Of a stretch of DNA of 64,000 bases, positions 36,977 to 49,326 are shown piece by piece. The translations under genes and the position numbers were made by a program. The notes beneath the pieces are model-generated. The model was not told the origin of the DNA and made no database searches. It saw only the letters and a program-made list of their open reading frames with translations. The stretch is from Allium sativum (lineage: Eukaryota > Streptophyta > Magnoliopsida > Asparagales > Amaryllidaceae), in contig CM060918.1 of NCBI GenBank assembly GCA_030737875.1, positions 882,178,403 through 882,242,402 on the forward strand. The letters are read 5' to 3'. Position 1 is the first letter of the stretch; each line of letters opens with the position of its first letter.

Positions 36977-39900
36977 GTGAGAACTTCTCACTCTAATTTT
37001 ATTTTCTAGTTAAAATATATATTAGGATGAAGACGGTGCATGGCAGCACCCGATACCCGTCGTTCACAGACCATGGACGACTTGTTTGTTTGTTTGATTG
37101 TGTTGTGAAAATTATTTGTGATGTGAAATGGACTGTATAAAATATTCATGTGTTAAATAAAATATTTTGTAGTTAAAAATATAATTTTTAAGGTGTATAT
37201 GAATAAAATAAATATTTATAAACAAATCGGACGATTTGTTTATGCACATACATTTGACTGATATTGATTGGGACGATAAATTTTACACATCGCCCAATTG
37301 CACAAATAAAATTCATTATTTGTTGATTGAAACCCCACACGGGTACTGGGATCATATTGGACATACACTAATCCCAATATTTATTTGTATGTCAATCGAT
37401 TGGTTGACAAGCCGTGTAAGCGTTGAATATTTATATTTAATGCTTACGCAGTGTAAAATGCACTCTGGATGATGGTTGACTGTGTTTGATTGTTGTTATG
37501 TACATGTGTCGTATGAAATCCATATAAGTCAAATTATATGGTAATTGACTATGTCTGATTCCAGTTCAGAAAGAATGAATATTCTAAAATAACGAATATT
37601 CTAGAATAACGAATATTTTAAAATAATGAATATTTTAAAATAATATTCAGTAAAACATCAAAAATCTTATTTTGATGTCCGATTTGGGAGGGACACGAAT
37701 ATAATCAAATATATAAGGTCATGTTGATTAGATTAACACCATTTTGATGTGAACGATATTTATGTCGATTTTATTCATTTTTATAATGAATATTGAAAAG
37801 GAAGTGATTTCAAAATCTAATGTTTTGAAAATACTATCATTTATATATCGATGATATGGAATATTCAATTTTGATTTGAAATTGAATATGAAGTTGAAAT
37901 CGTTTTGAAAACGAATTTAAAACGATTTATAAAATACGTTTTAAATGGAAATCGATGAAATATATATAATATTATATATATATAATGGCCTGAATAGAAC
38001 GCGCCGCGGCAGTTCGCGAATTTCGACCATTGATTTCGAATGAACATTACGGGAGATCTGTCCATCAGATTCTCCTAAAACTGGAACCATTGGGATCGTA
38101 TCGAAAAGAGCTTTCCAACGAATATAAGATATTTGAAATATAATGGTTGGATTTGGAATTATGTCCAAATAAAATTTGAAAAAGGTTGTTGTAAGTGCAG
38201 TTCGATGACCGTTTATGGAAATCGACTATACGGGCCTTGATAAAATTATTAAAAATATCAATAATTTGTGTAAAATCATAATAAATGATTTGGGAAGAAT
38301 TGGGATGAAAACTCCATATTTGATATCCAAATGAACTAGTTATGTACTAGAATTATAATCTAATATTTTTAAATAATTAAATTGGATTTGAAATCGTTTT
38401 TAAAATAACCGGAATTTCCAATATATGAATTTGAATAGATTTGAATCAAAATTATCTTCGGAATATTTCGATATTAGATTCCGGGATTATATGGATATTG
38501 TGGTTTCATAATTTGATATTGAATATAAGCCGATATATTTTCGATTCAGAGCCTTGTATTTAATATCAAATTGGATTTTGGGTTTGTCGTGAATGGTATC
38601 TTTAATAATATTGTTCTTAAACCCAATGGAGTTAAGAAAATTAGAAACTGACTATAGATTAGTTAAGTTGAATAGTTTCCTGGGCATTGATCTGATGTTG
38701 GTTTCGGCCTTCGGGATTAATACTTAGGGAATTGTTCTCTTACTAATTTACGGTTAAAGACTGATGGGATTTTGGGTTTGTCGTGAATAGTGTTTTAAAT
38801 GACACTATTCTTAAACACAGTGTGAAAATAATAATCTTTTAATTATGATTTAAAGAAGAATTCCCAATTAATTAACATTTAATTGGAACTGAAAATAGAA
38901 TGTGAATTGGGTTTATTGGGAACTGTGTTTTTAACGACATTCTTTCTTTAACCCGATTTACGGTGAAATGTGATTTGGAATTTATAAATCTTTTTATTAA
39001 GATTTAACAGGAATTTTCCAAAGTAACGTTTTCTAATTTAATATATTAAATTGGAATTGAATGGAATTCGATTGATAATAATCGAAGTGAACTTCTGTGG
39101 AGGAAGATTGTTAATACATATGGAATTTAAAAGGCTTTGTCGTTATTCCATTTATATTATTAGTTGGATACGGAAATTGATATCAATTATATATTGATTT
39201 GTTTTCCGTGAAGATTCGATAATTAATGGAATGTGATTTGGGTTTATCGTGAACTGTGTTTTAAATGACATTAGTTCTTTAACCCAGTTAAAGGCAGGAT
39301 TACATGTTTGTCATTGTATTTCGAACTGTATGGTTGATATTTGCTAAATACATATGTAACATCCCGTATTTTTAGCAATCAAATATTTAATTTAATTTAT
39401 TATTTTAAATATTGTATTTGAAATATTAATGAGTTTTAATATTTAATTCGTTATTAAAAACGAAGTTTGGCTAATTCAAATTTTCGAATAATCGCTATAG
39501 AGTCGTTTCAAAATTTTAACGATTTATTTATAATTATTTTTACATAAATGAGATGGAATTTAAACCCAGAATTTTAATATTTGAGTTTTAAATTTTATAC
39601 TAGTTGAAATTTAAGTTGTTTGTTTTAATAAACACAATGATATTCTCGTTAACTTAGCCGTGTGAATTTGATTTATATTGTATGAGATTTTAATAATAAA
39701 CCCATCTCAACACGGTTTATATCTTTAACACCATACGTCGATGTAAATGAATACATACAAGTATGTAATGTAATGTTTTATTTGTTTTATATTGATATCA
39801 AACTTACATAAGTTAAAAAGAGACAATTACTTAAGTAAAATTAATAAGAGAAACTTAAGTAAATTTACTCCGGGAAGAAATACCTCATAGGTATAAACAT

Positions 39901-41539
39901 GGTGTAACAATTTTTGCTTAAGATCGTGAACATTATGGCTCATGGAAGCTACTGTACAAATTTTTCTGCACCCAAGTTTGTGCTATGTTTTCATAACACA
40001 TATGTATAGCAAATTCAAAGATAAAAAAACCCAACAGTACATTTTATACATGTAAATTCATCCCTATGAAGGCCGAATGCTCACATGAAGTAAGAAAATG
40101 AAATTAAAATAGCCGTAAGCTAGACATACTTCTTCATAGCTCAACTTATGTAGATAAGGAAGAAGTGCAGATTGAAATATTTAGTAATAGTGTTATATTA
40201 CATTACAAAACGGACAATACAACCGATGGGATGATTTACAGTGGTAAGTAAGAACAACAGTCATACAAGGTAATACAAGTACACGTTGAAGCCACCTAGT
40301 TTTACAGCTGCACCTCTCTTCTTCCATACTGAAGACCGCACATGCTATACTTTCACCTCACCATCACACATCACTGAAATGAAAACTCATTTCGGCTACT
40401 ACCTATGACTGAAAGGAGACAACACGAGCACTGCTACCCATTTCTTTTCAACTATCTATTTTTCGCCTTCCAGCCGCTACTTTTCTCTTCTGCACAATGC
40501 ACTGGCTACCCCTGTCTGTGGCCATAAATCAATCCGGTTTCCCAGCCTTGGAATGAAAACACAACAGTGATATTTGTGCCTTGTATTTTCGAAACCATAC
40601 AGCTACCCTAGTCTTTCCTTTTGCATGCTATGAACAAAATTTGTCAACGCCTATTTCCTGCAAACTTTCCCTTCAGCAAATCTACTCACATTGAAATGAA
40701 TGACAACTTTTAGCTCCTGCCAAAGCAAAATCGAAACAACTAAAATAACATCACAACTATACTACTAAAATATTCATACATCAAATCTGTGTAGATTTTG
40801 GAGCAGCTAAAGAATGAAGATGGACAACTAAAGAACAGGGTGTGAACAACTAAAGTAAAAAGAAAAGAAAAATGTATATTTACATCAAACCCTTACAGCT
40901 AAACCAATGTAGATATTAGCAAATCTACAGAAGATTTTGAAACAGCCAAAGAAATAGAAATAACAGCTAAGGCACATGCTATGGACAGCTCGAAAAAAGT
41001 AACACATAACAGTGAATGAATAGCCATAGGAACAGCTAAGAAAGATCTAATATGTATATATATGTATATATAGGTATACTGCTTTTCTTTTATCAAATCT
41101 GTACAAAACAAATAACTTAACACTCATATATATATAATGTACAAATCGAATCCTTATAAGATATACTGACTGCCATATCTTTAAAAATCCAATGAAGAAT
41201 CTAGCATGTGACTTCAAAATCACTGATCGAATAAACAAATCCATAGCCATCAAATCTATATACAATGAACAGATCATAAAATCCCACAATATCTTTGCCA
41301 ACCCATAAATTTCAAATCACGAGTACCCAAGATCTGAAAATGTAGAAAACCCAATGGCCTAAGTAAGGGTAGCCGAACATACCTAGAAGGGTTTGATGGA
41401 CGTTGATTTTATCCAACCCAATCAACACTATAAATATGCGTATACACGCAGTATATTTCCCATTCCAAAATCATATGAACCATACAGCAAAACGAAAATA
41501 GTTCAAACCACTTTTAAAAATCAAAACAGAGTTTTTATA

Positions 41540-42062
41540 GTAAAATAAAAATCAGTTTAATACTTATCTGCGTTCGCTGATCCACGCTCTTCGTTTCGGA
41601 GTGCTTCTGATGAAGTTGCTGATGTTTTCGTTCGACGTGAAGGGTTAGGGTTCGGATCGCCTTCAAATAACAGCTTTGAGTTGTTAGCCGATAGTCTGAA
41701 GTGGTTTTCAAGGCTCGGAGGTTGATCGTTGAAAGTGTGGTCACGTTGGGTGCTGAAGGTATTATTTTTGGGGTTTATCACAATCGATTCGGAAAGAAGG
41801 GCGAAGAAGAAGGTGGCGTAGGGGAGATGCGAGGCGTCTGGCGTGGGTTTTGCTGAAGACAGAAGAAGGAAGAGGAAATAAGGGTTCGGCCATGGAAGAG
41901 TTTATGGGTGGAGGCGCTGATTTGTGGAACGATTATCAGATGCTAGGGTTTGATTTGGGGAGATAGTATGGAGGCGGTGGAATTTCTGAAGGGGTAACCG
42001 ATGTTTAGGGTTTTAATGTGGGTAATGGGCTGGAGGAGATCAAGTGGGCTGGACGGCAAGGT
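41540..42062 (-). other. Antisense promoter/exon-like island, possible captured host DNA
   Basis: Read on the minus strand from 42062, it has AGCCCACTT and AGCCCATTA (site-II-like), then AAAACCCTAAACATCG and AAACCCTAGC (telo-box-like), then CT-rich sequence and an ATG in good context (CCATGG, 41893). That ATG opens a 43-residue frame ending at 41762, rich in Ser/Arg/Leu at its N-terminus (MAEPLFPLPSSVFSK). A second frame without obvious homology spans 41781-41557. These promoter motifs are typical of plant housekeeping genes. The island is oriented opposite to the LTR. It could be a captured gene start, or simply an inverted LTR leader. Confidence 0.4.
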
Positions 42063-42298
42063 AACGGGCCTTTATTTTTTTTAAAATTGAATTTAAATAA
42101 TTAAAATAGTTTGTTTAAGCGATATCTCAAACACACGTTAACGGATTTTAACACAATTAGGCTCGTTGGGACCGTTGAGACGAGAATATTGTGATGGAGC
42201 AGTATCGGGCATGACTGGATGCAAGAAGAATTTTTAATTAAATTAAACGATGTTTAATTTAATTGAAAAACCAGCGTATAACGACCAAACTAGTCCAG

Positions 42299-42313
42299 GT
42301 GAGTTTAACTCAC
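42299..42313 (+). promoter_or_regulatory. Predicted 5' splice site in a hairpin, D's LTR
   Basis: CCAG|GTGAGT is a consensus donor. GTGAGTT-T-AACTCAC is a perfect seven-base-pair stem with a one-base centre in DNA terms, so in RNA the stem would be slightly shorter. It corresponds to the GTGAG-AACTT-CTCAC donors of X and C. Confidence 0.45.
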
Positions 42314-45300
42314 TCAGTTATCCCATTTATAATTTTTATAAATTGGGTTTATTATTTGTGTGCCATGTTTTGCTAAGTATTGATTGATCTGATGATTGGT
42401 TGAATGTTGATATGTATTGTTATATCATTTATTTAAATTAAGCGTGGTTTAGTTTAAATAAAACAACATCGTTATTTTTAACGATGATTTCCAATAAAGG
42501 TAACTTACCTTGTTGGTTACATAAACGTATTTGAATTAGATTGAACGCTTGAATCATTGTTGGTTGACCACTATGAGTGTATTGATTATCGTTTATTTCC
42601 ATATGATGGTTATATGATTGTTGAATCGGGATGAATGGATTTTGAGTTGGTTATCGATTGTTGAATCTATATTCAACGATGGGTTGTTATTAACCAATAG
42701 ACCGTATTGGTTAAGGAACTGGCAGTGGATGGCTGTAACATACATTTTCTTATAAAAGGCAGAATTACCTATTTAATGAAAATGTGAAATTTATATTTTT
42801 AAAGTATATTATTTTAATTGGGTTATAAAAAGAAAATAGACCAACCATACCTACATCGAGTACTTTAAATGTTGATATTTGATATCTTGGGATCTGAAAG
42901 GTGTAGAACAAAGGGTTATAAAGTTTTAAACCACTATTTATAGTAAAGTGAGGGTTTAATCCAGTTTATGTAAAAATGATATAAGTTAAGTTTAATTCAA
43001 AGTTTAAAATTTAATCCTTATTGAGGTCTTATTTCCCTGTTAGACGGAGTTATAAAGATGCAATAGTTTTTCTATATATAAAAGAAGTGAGGGTTCGTCA
43101 AGATATAAGTAAAAGAGGATTTGTTTGAATATTGAGGATGAGTATTGGGTTTATTTACAACTGATATTATCTTAAGGTAAGAACGTTGTTGATCAAGGTC
43201 TGAGAGGTAACTTAAATACCCCAACTTGAATGACTTCAGGATTACCGAAGGATGGTATTGGTCGTAATAGTGGAGAGGTTAAAACCAATTATTTTGGAAA
43301 TAGTAATGTAGCGTTATTTGAGAATTTTGGGAATACATATACTTTGGGATTCCAATATAAGAAGGGGATTTTAAAAAAAGGGGGCTTGAGAATTTAAATG
43401 GTATTTCCATGGTAAAAGGAATAGGAAAGGAGATCGATGGAAAATAACGATATTTCCAAAAAGTAAGGAGTCAAGGTTTGGAAATAGAAATGGTCTTTAT
43501 GGTTTCCCAAACGAAAATAAAAAGGAGAGTTAGTACCCGATGATTTTACGAAGGGTAAATTTAATCAATTTAATAACTGTTAAATAATGAGTAACAAAGG
43601 TTTTAAAGGATAGTTAAAGGAAGAAATTGATATGGTTTAAGATATATTTTCTTAATATAAAATGATTTGAGAATAAATATATTAGAATAAAGATATTATT
43701 TGGCCAAGTGATGCTGTATAGCCAACCAATGAATTTATTTATTTATTTATTTTATGCTTGTTTATTTTGATAGTTAAATAACCGACTATCAAAATCATGC
43801 CCAATGCGCTGTTGGTACGAAAAGGCCGGGATCGAATTTATATTCGAAAACCATTCCGACCAACAAATACGTGAAGATATCAGAAGACGGTCGAGATGGA
43901 GCATTGAAGACCGTAGATCTTCATAAGCGGAAGGATTACTTATAATCTCTGGCTTAGCGGCTCGAGATACACTGTGGTTCTGTCGTGGTTGGAATCTATG
44001 GATTGCAAGGACTTCTCGCTATTGATCCATAGGCTGATTCCTATATTGGATACAGTAGGAGAGTACCTTCGGTTCATCCTGTTCCTGGATGACTTGTATG
44101 GATGGATGTCTGACAGAGTATTTCCAAAGGGATCGCGTACGTTGATTTTTACAAACGTATTTCTGTTAGTGGCGGAGAAGGGCACTTCTCTTAGCTTAAC
44201 TTTCAGAGTATTTTTGTGGACGTCAATTAGTGATATCTGGCGGATCTGATGATGTGGCATTCAAAGTGAATAACGATCAGATGTTTCAAGGTAAATTCTG
44301 GCTTCAAACCTCACAACCGGTAAATGACAAAAATCGGGCAGGCAGCATGGCTATGTGGGTCGCTCCCATTAGGGTGTATGATCACCTATCTAGAGAAATT
44401 CCTTTTGCTTCTTTAATCTATCAATGCTGTCCCTTTTCGGGAGACGGTGGTTTGAGTCCAACCGTTGGTGATATACATTCGATACACACAAGCGAAATGA
44501 GTGGTCGGTCATGTGAGGGCCGGGTTGCAAGATGTTCTTGTTGAATCCAGTGTATTCGCCTCTAGAGATACACGGTCGGCAGGTGGTCCCATACCTTGTC
44601 ATAGTTGGAAATCCAATCTTCAATAAGCGCCTGCGGTTTTGTTTGTATACTATATATGTAGAGCGTGAGATGCAAGCGTTCTACTAGATTCTATTTACTT
44701 GTATTTAGACATTATTATAATATCAGACAAGATATTGATTTCAAAAATGTTTTTGGGTTATCGTAAGGTAAAAACCGTCCATATTTATGTGTGGATTTGG
44801 TCTTACGATTATCCTTTTCTTTCAAAAGATTTTTGAACTTAAAATCAAGTTGTGTGATACCCTTAAACTGTGCGAGTTTTTCTCACTCTGGTTCACCAGA
44901 CTGACCCGGTGTTTTGTAAATGCTCGGGTTAGCACGGGGTATACAGGTTCAGGTTATCGAATGCTGTGAAGAGATGAGCTGGAAGAGTCCAGACGTATGA
45001 TACTATTCCGCTGTGTGTTGTATATTGGAACAGGTTATTATAACTGTCCCGTTTTGAGATGTACTCTAATATTGTAAGTATTTTTAAAGCTCTCAATAAA
45101 GATTTATTTCTGTATTATATTTTGTTCCGCTGCGATGTGAGACTCTGTGTTGTGTGGTTTCTTCTTCTTCTATTCTAATATTTCTTTCTTTTCTTATCTC
45201 ACCCTCTAAATTCTTTCTAATAACGTCCAGTGTTTTCGGTGTTTGGAAGGTCGGCATGAGTTACAGTACAGGTATTTATGTCGATTTTCGGGGCCGAAAC

Positions 45301-45315
45301 GCTGGGTCGTTACAG

Positions 45316-45327
45316 TGGTATCAGAGC
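45316..45327 (+). other. Primer-binding site of D
   Basis: TGGTATCAGAGC, perfect, one base after the LTR end at 45314. Confidence 0.92.
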
Positions 45328-46133
45328 TATTGGTTTAGTGATAACCTTGGCTCTGTGGCGTAACTCAATAGAAATGGGGTTAGTAACACCCTAGATTGAG
45401 TTTGAGTGTATATGTATGAGAGCGTATTTGTAAATTTGATATAAAAATGTTTTGTATTGTGTTGTTGATCGGTTCAAGTGTTGAGAAGCGTTGGACTGAC
45501 AATTGGTACAATATTGTTTTGTAAAGAGGGTAAATGAAATAATTTTGCCCAAATTTTATTTCTGTATAGAAAGAAAATTATTTTATCAAATTGTTGAGAT
45601 ATTACTGAAATTGATTGATTTGAATGATATTCAAATTGGATTGGAAATTTGAATTGAAACTTGATCTGGTTAAGTGAAAATTTAATTGAAATAAATAAAT
45701 TTGGAATTTGATGAACAAACAATAGTTAAATAGAAATCAATCGGGTATTAAAAGATTGATGTTCAAATATGTGAAACCAAAGTAAAATATTAATATTGAG
45801 TGTAAATTTAGTTGGTTTGATTGCTTTGGTTAGGTATTGATTGCTGATTGTGATTTGTTTGTTATTAAATAATAATTGTTTAATCAACTATCGATTTTGC
45901 AATTGGTGTGGTTATACCAGTTGATTAGTGAAATATTATTACTCATATGTGAATTGAGTAAATACAGGTGCCAGATGACTTTCGAGAATTAGATTTCGAT
46001 TGAGTAGATCGCGATAAATTAAATGACGCTCGCATAAAGGTACGCTTACGCGAAAATATAAAATTTATGGGCTTGTAACTTTCTTTCCTACCTTAGCAAT
46101 TTCGAGGACGAAATTATTTTAAGGGGGAAAGAA
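45328..46133 (+). other. Non-coding internal region of D with polypurine tract
   Basis: About 800 AT-rich bases without gag, pol or other coding features. The first part (GTAACTCAATAG, GGGTTAGTAACACCCTAG) resembles the leaders of B and E. It ends ATTTCGAGGACGAAAT (about 46099-46114) and AAGGGGGAAAGAA (46121-46133), just before the 3' LTR. Confidence 0.85.
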
Positions 46134-46794
46134 TGTAACGTCCCGTATTTTTAGCAATCAAATATTTAATTTAATTTATTATTTTAAATATTGTATTTGA
46201 AATATTAATGAGTTTTAATATTTAATTCTTTATTAAAAACGAAGTTTGGCTAATTCAAATTTTCGAATAATCGCTATAGAGTCGTTTCAAAATTTTAACG
46301 ATTTATTTATAATTATTTTTACATAAATGAGATGGAATTTAAACCCAGAATTTTAATATTTGAGTTTTAAATTTTATACTAGTTGAAATTTAAGTTGTTT
46401 GTTTTAATAAACACAATGATATTCTCGTTAACTTAGCCGTGTGAATTTGATTTATATTGTATGAGATTTTAATAATAAACCCATCTCAACACGGTTTATA
46501 TCTTTAACACCATACGTCGATGTAAATGAATACATACAAGTATGTAATGTAATGTTTTATTTGTTTTATATTGATATCAAACTTACATAAGTTAAAAAGA
46601 GACAATTACTTAAGTAAAATTAATAAGAGAAACTTAAGTAAATTTACTCCGGGAAGAAATACCTCATAGGTATAAACATGGTGTAACAATTTTTGCTTAA
46701 GATCGTGAACATTATGGCTCATGGAAGCTACTGTACAAATTTTTCCGCACCCAAGTTTGTGCTATGTTTTCATAACACATATGTATAGCAAATT
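46134..46794 (+). repeat. 3' LTR of D, part before E
   Basis: TGTAACGTCCCG begins a sequence nearly identical to 39355-40015. It stops at AAATT, the left target duplication of E. Confidence 0.93.
46790..46794 (+). repeat. Left target-site duplication of E
   Basis: AAATT here and at 63807-63811. The undisturbed site in D's 5' LTR (40010-40020) reads GCAAATTCAAAG, which proves the 5-base duplication. Confidence 0.95.
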
Positions 46795-47665
46795 TGTAAC
46801 GACCCAGAAAATCTGAACCAATTTAAAAATTTTAAATTGGCTAAAATAATGGATTTTAAATATTTAAAATAAATATTTTAAGTAATGGCGAGGAAAACTG
46901 AGTTTGAATCGACATTTGAAAACGAATATAATTAATTATAATTATATATAGAATTGAAAATGGCGCGGTAGTTCGATAATTCGATTTCAAACTTCGATTG
47001 AATATACCGGGTGCAAAACAATCCGGATATTAGTGAAACCAAGAATAATGGAATCTGATTGATAATATCTTTCTAACGAATCCGACCAATCGAAATTTGA
47101 TAGCGGGAATCAAAAGATATGTCCAGTTGAAAATTCTGAATAGTCGCTATGGAATTCAGGCCCTTAAAAATGGACATTTTGCAGATGACCTCGGATTTCG
47201 ACGAAACCACTTTTGTTGGGTCCGCAGTGTCAAGTTATTGCTAGGTTTCAAATTTCATAATTTTCCGAATCAATATGTGAGCGTGGCAAAGGAAAACGCG
47301 TTTGACCAGTTTCTGTCGATTTTAATCGACTGGAAATTGGCCATTTTTCAAACGGTCTCGGAATTCGACGAAACTAGTTTTGTTAGGACCGTATCGTCAA
47401 TACGAAGCTAGAAAATATTTTTTAGGAATTTTTCTAGTTAGTATGTGGCCCCGGTAATTTGAAATGCTCGTTTAAAATTCAATATAGTGATTTAAATGAA
47501 AATTCAAAAGGAAACTGATTGTAACGATCAAATCAGCTAGCGATACATATCCCATTGTGTTCGGAATGGGGGTAAAACGCTATGGACGACAGGCGGTGGG
47601 CCTCGTTTCGAGGTCGTAAGTAAAAGTCAACTTTTTGAATAATTAAATAAAAAAAAAAAAAAAAA

Positions 47666-47971
47666 TATAATATTTTAAATTTCCCTCTCCCCTTATCTTC
47701 TGACTGGCCCCCCCCCCCCCCGTTCCCTTTTATCTTCAGTTCAACAGAGAAAAAAAAAAAAAACAAAAAAAACCCTAAATCGCCAGCGCCGCCCCCCGAC
47801 CCCTCGAGACCTCCGCCGACGAAGAACTCCGAGCCGCCAGACCCCGAAGCAGCCGCGCTACCCAACATCGCGACGCTACCCAACTCGCGACGCCTCCAGC
47901 CCGAAGCCCCCCGTTCAAAGCCCTAGCGCCGCCCACCTCGAGGAGCCTCCGACGTCTGCGCTCGCTCCTCA
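47666..47971 (+). promoter_or_regulatory. TATA-like box and leader (predicted exon 1) of E's LTR
   Basis: TATAATATTTTAAA is followed by a CT-rich patch, a C run (47709-47722), AAACCCTAAA and a GC-rich segment without any ATG, ending CTCCTCA|GTAAGTTTT (donor GT 47972-47973). Absence of ATG fits a 5' untranslated exon. The copy in the 3' LTR has the donor at 58824. Confidence 0.5.
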
Positions 47972-48132
47972 GTAAGTTTTAACTTTATTTATTTATTTTT
48001 AAAAGTATATACTGTGATTTTATTTTTAAAGTATATACTGATTTTATTTTTTTAAAGTATATACTGATTTTATTTTACATAAGTATATACTGATTTTATT
48101 TTACATAAGTATATACTGATTTTATTTTACAT

Positions 48133-48164
<32 letters not shown>

Positions 48165-48841
48165 CTGATTTTGATTTTTAATAAAAAGGTTTAAAAACAG
48201 TTTATAAAAATAGTTAAAACTGATTTTCTTTAAATAGTTAAAACTGATTTTCTTTAATAGATTAAAACCGATTTATTTATTAGTAACAAAAATTGATTTT
48301 AAAAGCAAAATAAAAACTGTTTTTGAAATAAAGAATAAAAACTGCATTTGAAAAAGATAAAAAAAAAAAAACTGAATTTTTATAAAATTAAAACTGTTTA
48401 TTTTAAGTATAAAAAAACTGGGATTTTTAAAAATATAAAAACTGATTTTTAAATAAAAACTGAAATTTTTAGAAAAGTTAGAACTGTTTTTATAAAAGGT
48501 TTAAAACTGAAGATTTTTAAAAGTATAAAAAAAACTGAATTATAAAAGAATAAAAACTGTTTTTTTTATAAAAGAATAAAAACTGATTTTGTTTTAAAAG
48601 TGTAAAACAGATTTTTATAAAAGAATTTTTAAACTGATTTCTTTTAAGGAATTTTAAAACTGATATTTTAAAAAGAAATTAAAACTGATTTCTTTTAGAA
48701 AAATAGAAAAACATATTTTTATATGTGAAAGCAAAAGTAAAAATCATATTTTTATATGTTGAAAGCGAAAGTAAAAATCATATCTTTATATATTGAATAG
48801 CATAGTAAAAATTCTATTTTTACATATGCAGAGAATACGGG

Positions 48842-48903
48842 TGAGAGCGACAAAAAGGCGAAGATTTCTATAAAGGAAGTGTCGTGGTACTGGATAGCTA
48901 TTG
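48842..48903 (+). other. Conserved small exon (predicted exon 2) of E's LTR
   Basis: Acceptor TTACATATGCAG and donor TATTG|GTGAG. It aligns with X's exon 2 (GGATAGCTAT just before the donor). The hairpin seen in X, C and D is not preserved here (GTGAGATTTCTGAT). The second intron would run 48904-53189. Confidence 0.45.
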
Positions 48904-49326
48904 GTGAGATTTCTGATTTAAAATTTATATATATATGTGTGAAGTAAAAGTGAATTGCTATATATAAATATATATATATATATACGCCCCTCGTCCACAA
49001 ACCATGGACGATATTTATTGGTTGAAATTGATTGATTGTTTGGGATTGTTTGTGATTGATATTGGTTGATTGCGGTTGAAAAATACCCAATTGTGATTGG
49101 AAAATATTTGGTTGAAACCACATAGGATTAGTTGTGGAAATGAAAAAAATATAAACATGCCGCCTGCGTGCGAATTAGATGCATGATTCCCATTGTCAAA
49201 AACCGCGAGGTTTTAAGGTAGAGCGAGGAGCCGTACTAGGGACGGTGCCGGTGTAACTACCCTGCCGTTATGCTGCCGAAATTTTGAATAATATTTGTGT
49301 GTTTGAATTATTTTCATATGCTTAAA

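Larger units (their letters stand above)
30375..39354 (+). mobile_element. Element C: non-autonomous giant-LTR element (part)
   Basis: It consists of the 5' LTR remnant (30375-33949), a primer site with one change (33952-33963), 1033 bases of non-coding internal DNA (33950-34982), a polypurine tract (34970-34981) and a 3' LTR (34983-39354) that is interrupted by D and continues beyond the window. Joining the two partly overlapping LTR pieces suggests an LTR of about 6.8 kb. There is no gag or pol remnant. It must have depended on proteins from relatives such as B or E. Confidence 0.82.
34983..39354 (+). repeat. 3' LTR of C, part before D
   Basis: It begins TGTAACAACCCG. It carries a TATA box (35870-35875), a leader island to 36230 with a GTGAGT donor, degenerate AT repeats (36290-36880), a small exon (36895-36976), ~17-base AATATTTTAAAATAACG repeats (37585-37650), and four palindromic units at 38579-38625, 38773-38819, 38908-38955 and 39239-39286. 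D is inserted after ACATA (39350-39354); the matching duplication lies outside the window. Confidence 0.87.
39355..45314 (+). repeat. 5' LTR of D
   Basis: It starts TGTAACATCCCG and ends GGGTCGTTACA. An antisense GC-richer island lies at 41540-42062. A consensus donor CCAG|GTGAGT in a hairpin is at 42299-42313, and AATAAA at 45095-45100 is a likely polyadenylation signal. The rest is AT-rich with no supported gene; the ~100-residue frames at 43940-44544 overlap on both strands and show no family features. Confidence 0.9.
39355..46794 (+). mobile_element. Element D: non-autonomous giant-LTR element (left portion)
   Basis: It consists of a 5' LTR (39355-45314, 5960 bases), a primer site (45316), only 819 bases of internal DNA (45315-46133) without coding sequence, and a 3' LTR starting 46134. 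The 3' LTR is interrupted by E at 46795 and resumes at 63812. The 850 LTR bases that can be compared (39355-40204 against 46134-46794 plus 63812-64000) show about four substitutions and no indel. It is young, but older than E. Confidence 0.9.

Noticed and set aside
43940..44544. Overlapping ~100-residue frames on both strands in D's LTR
   Set aside because: No start context, domain or conservation. This GC-moderate part of the LTR corresponds to the U5-side region of the other LTRs.
47097..47411. 104-residue frame conserved in both E LTRs (also 57955-58269)
   Set aside because: Identity only reflects identical LTRs. In X, B and C the corresponding sequence has stops and indels that break the frame.
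47533..47883. Glycine-rich minus-strand frame (and 58391-58735)
   Set aside because: Antisense reading of the leader's C-rich run. It changes frame between the two E LTRs because of run-length differences.
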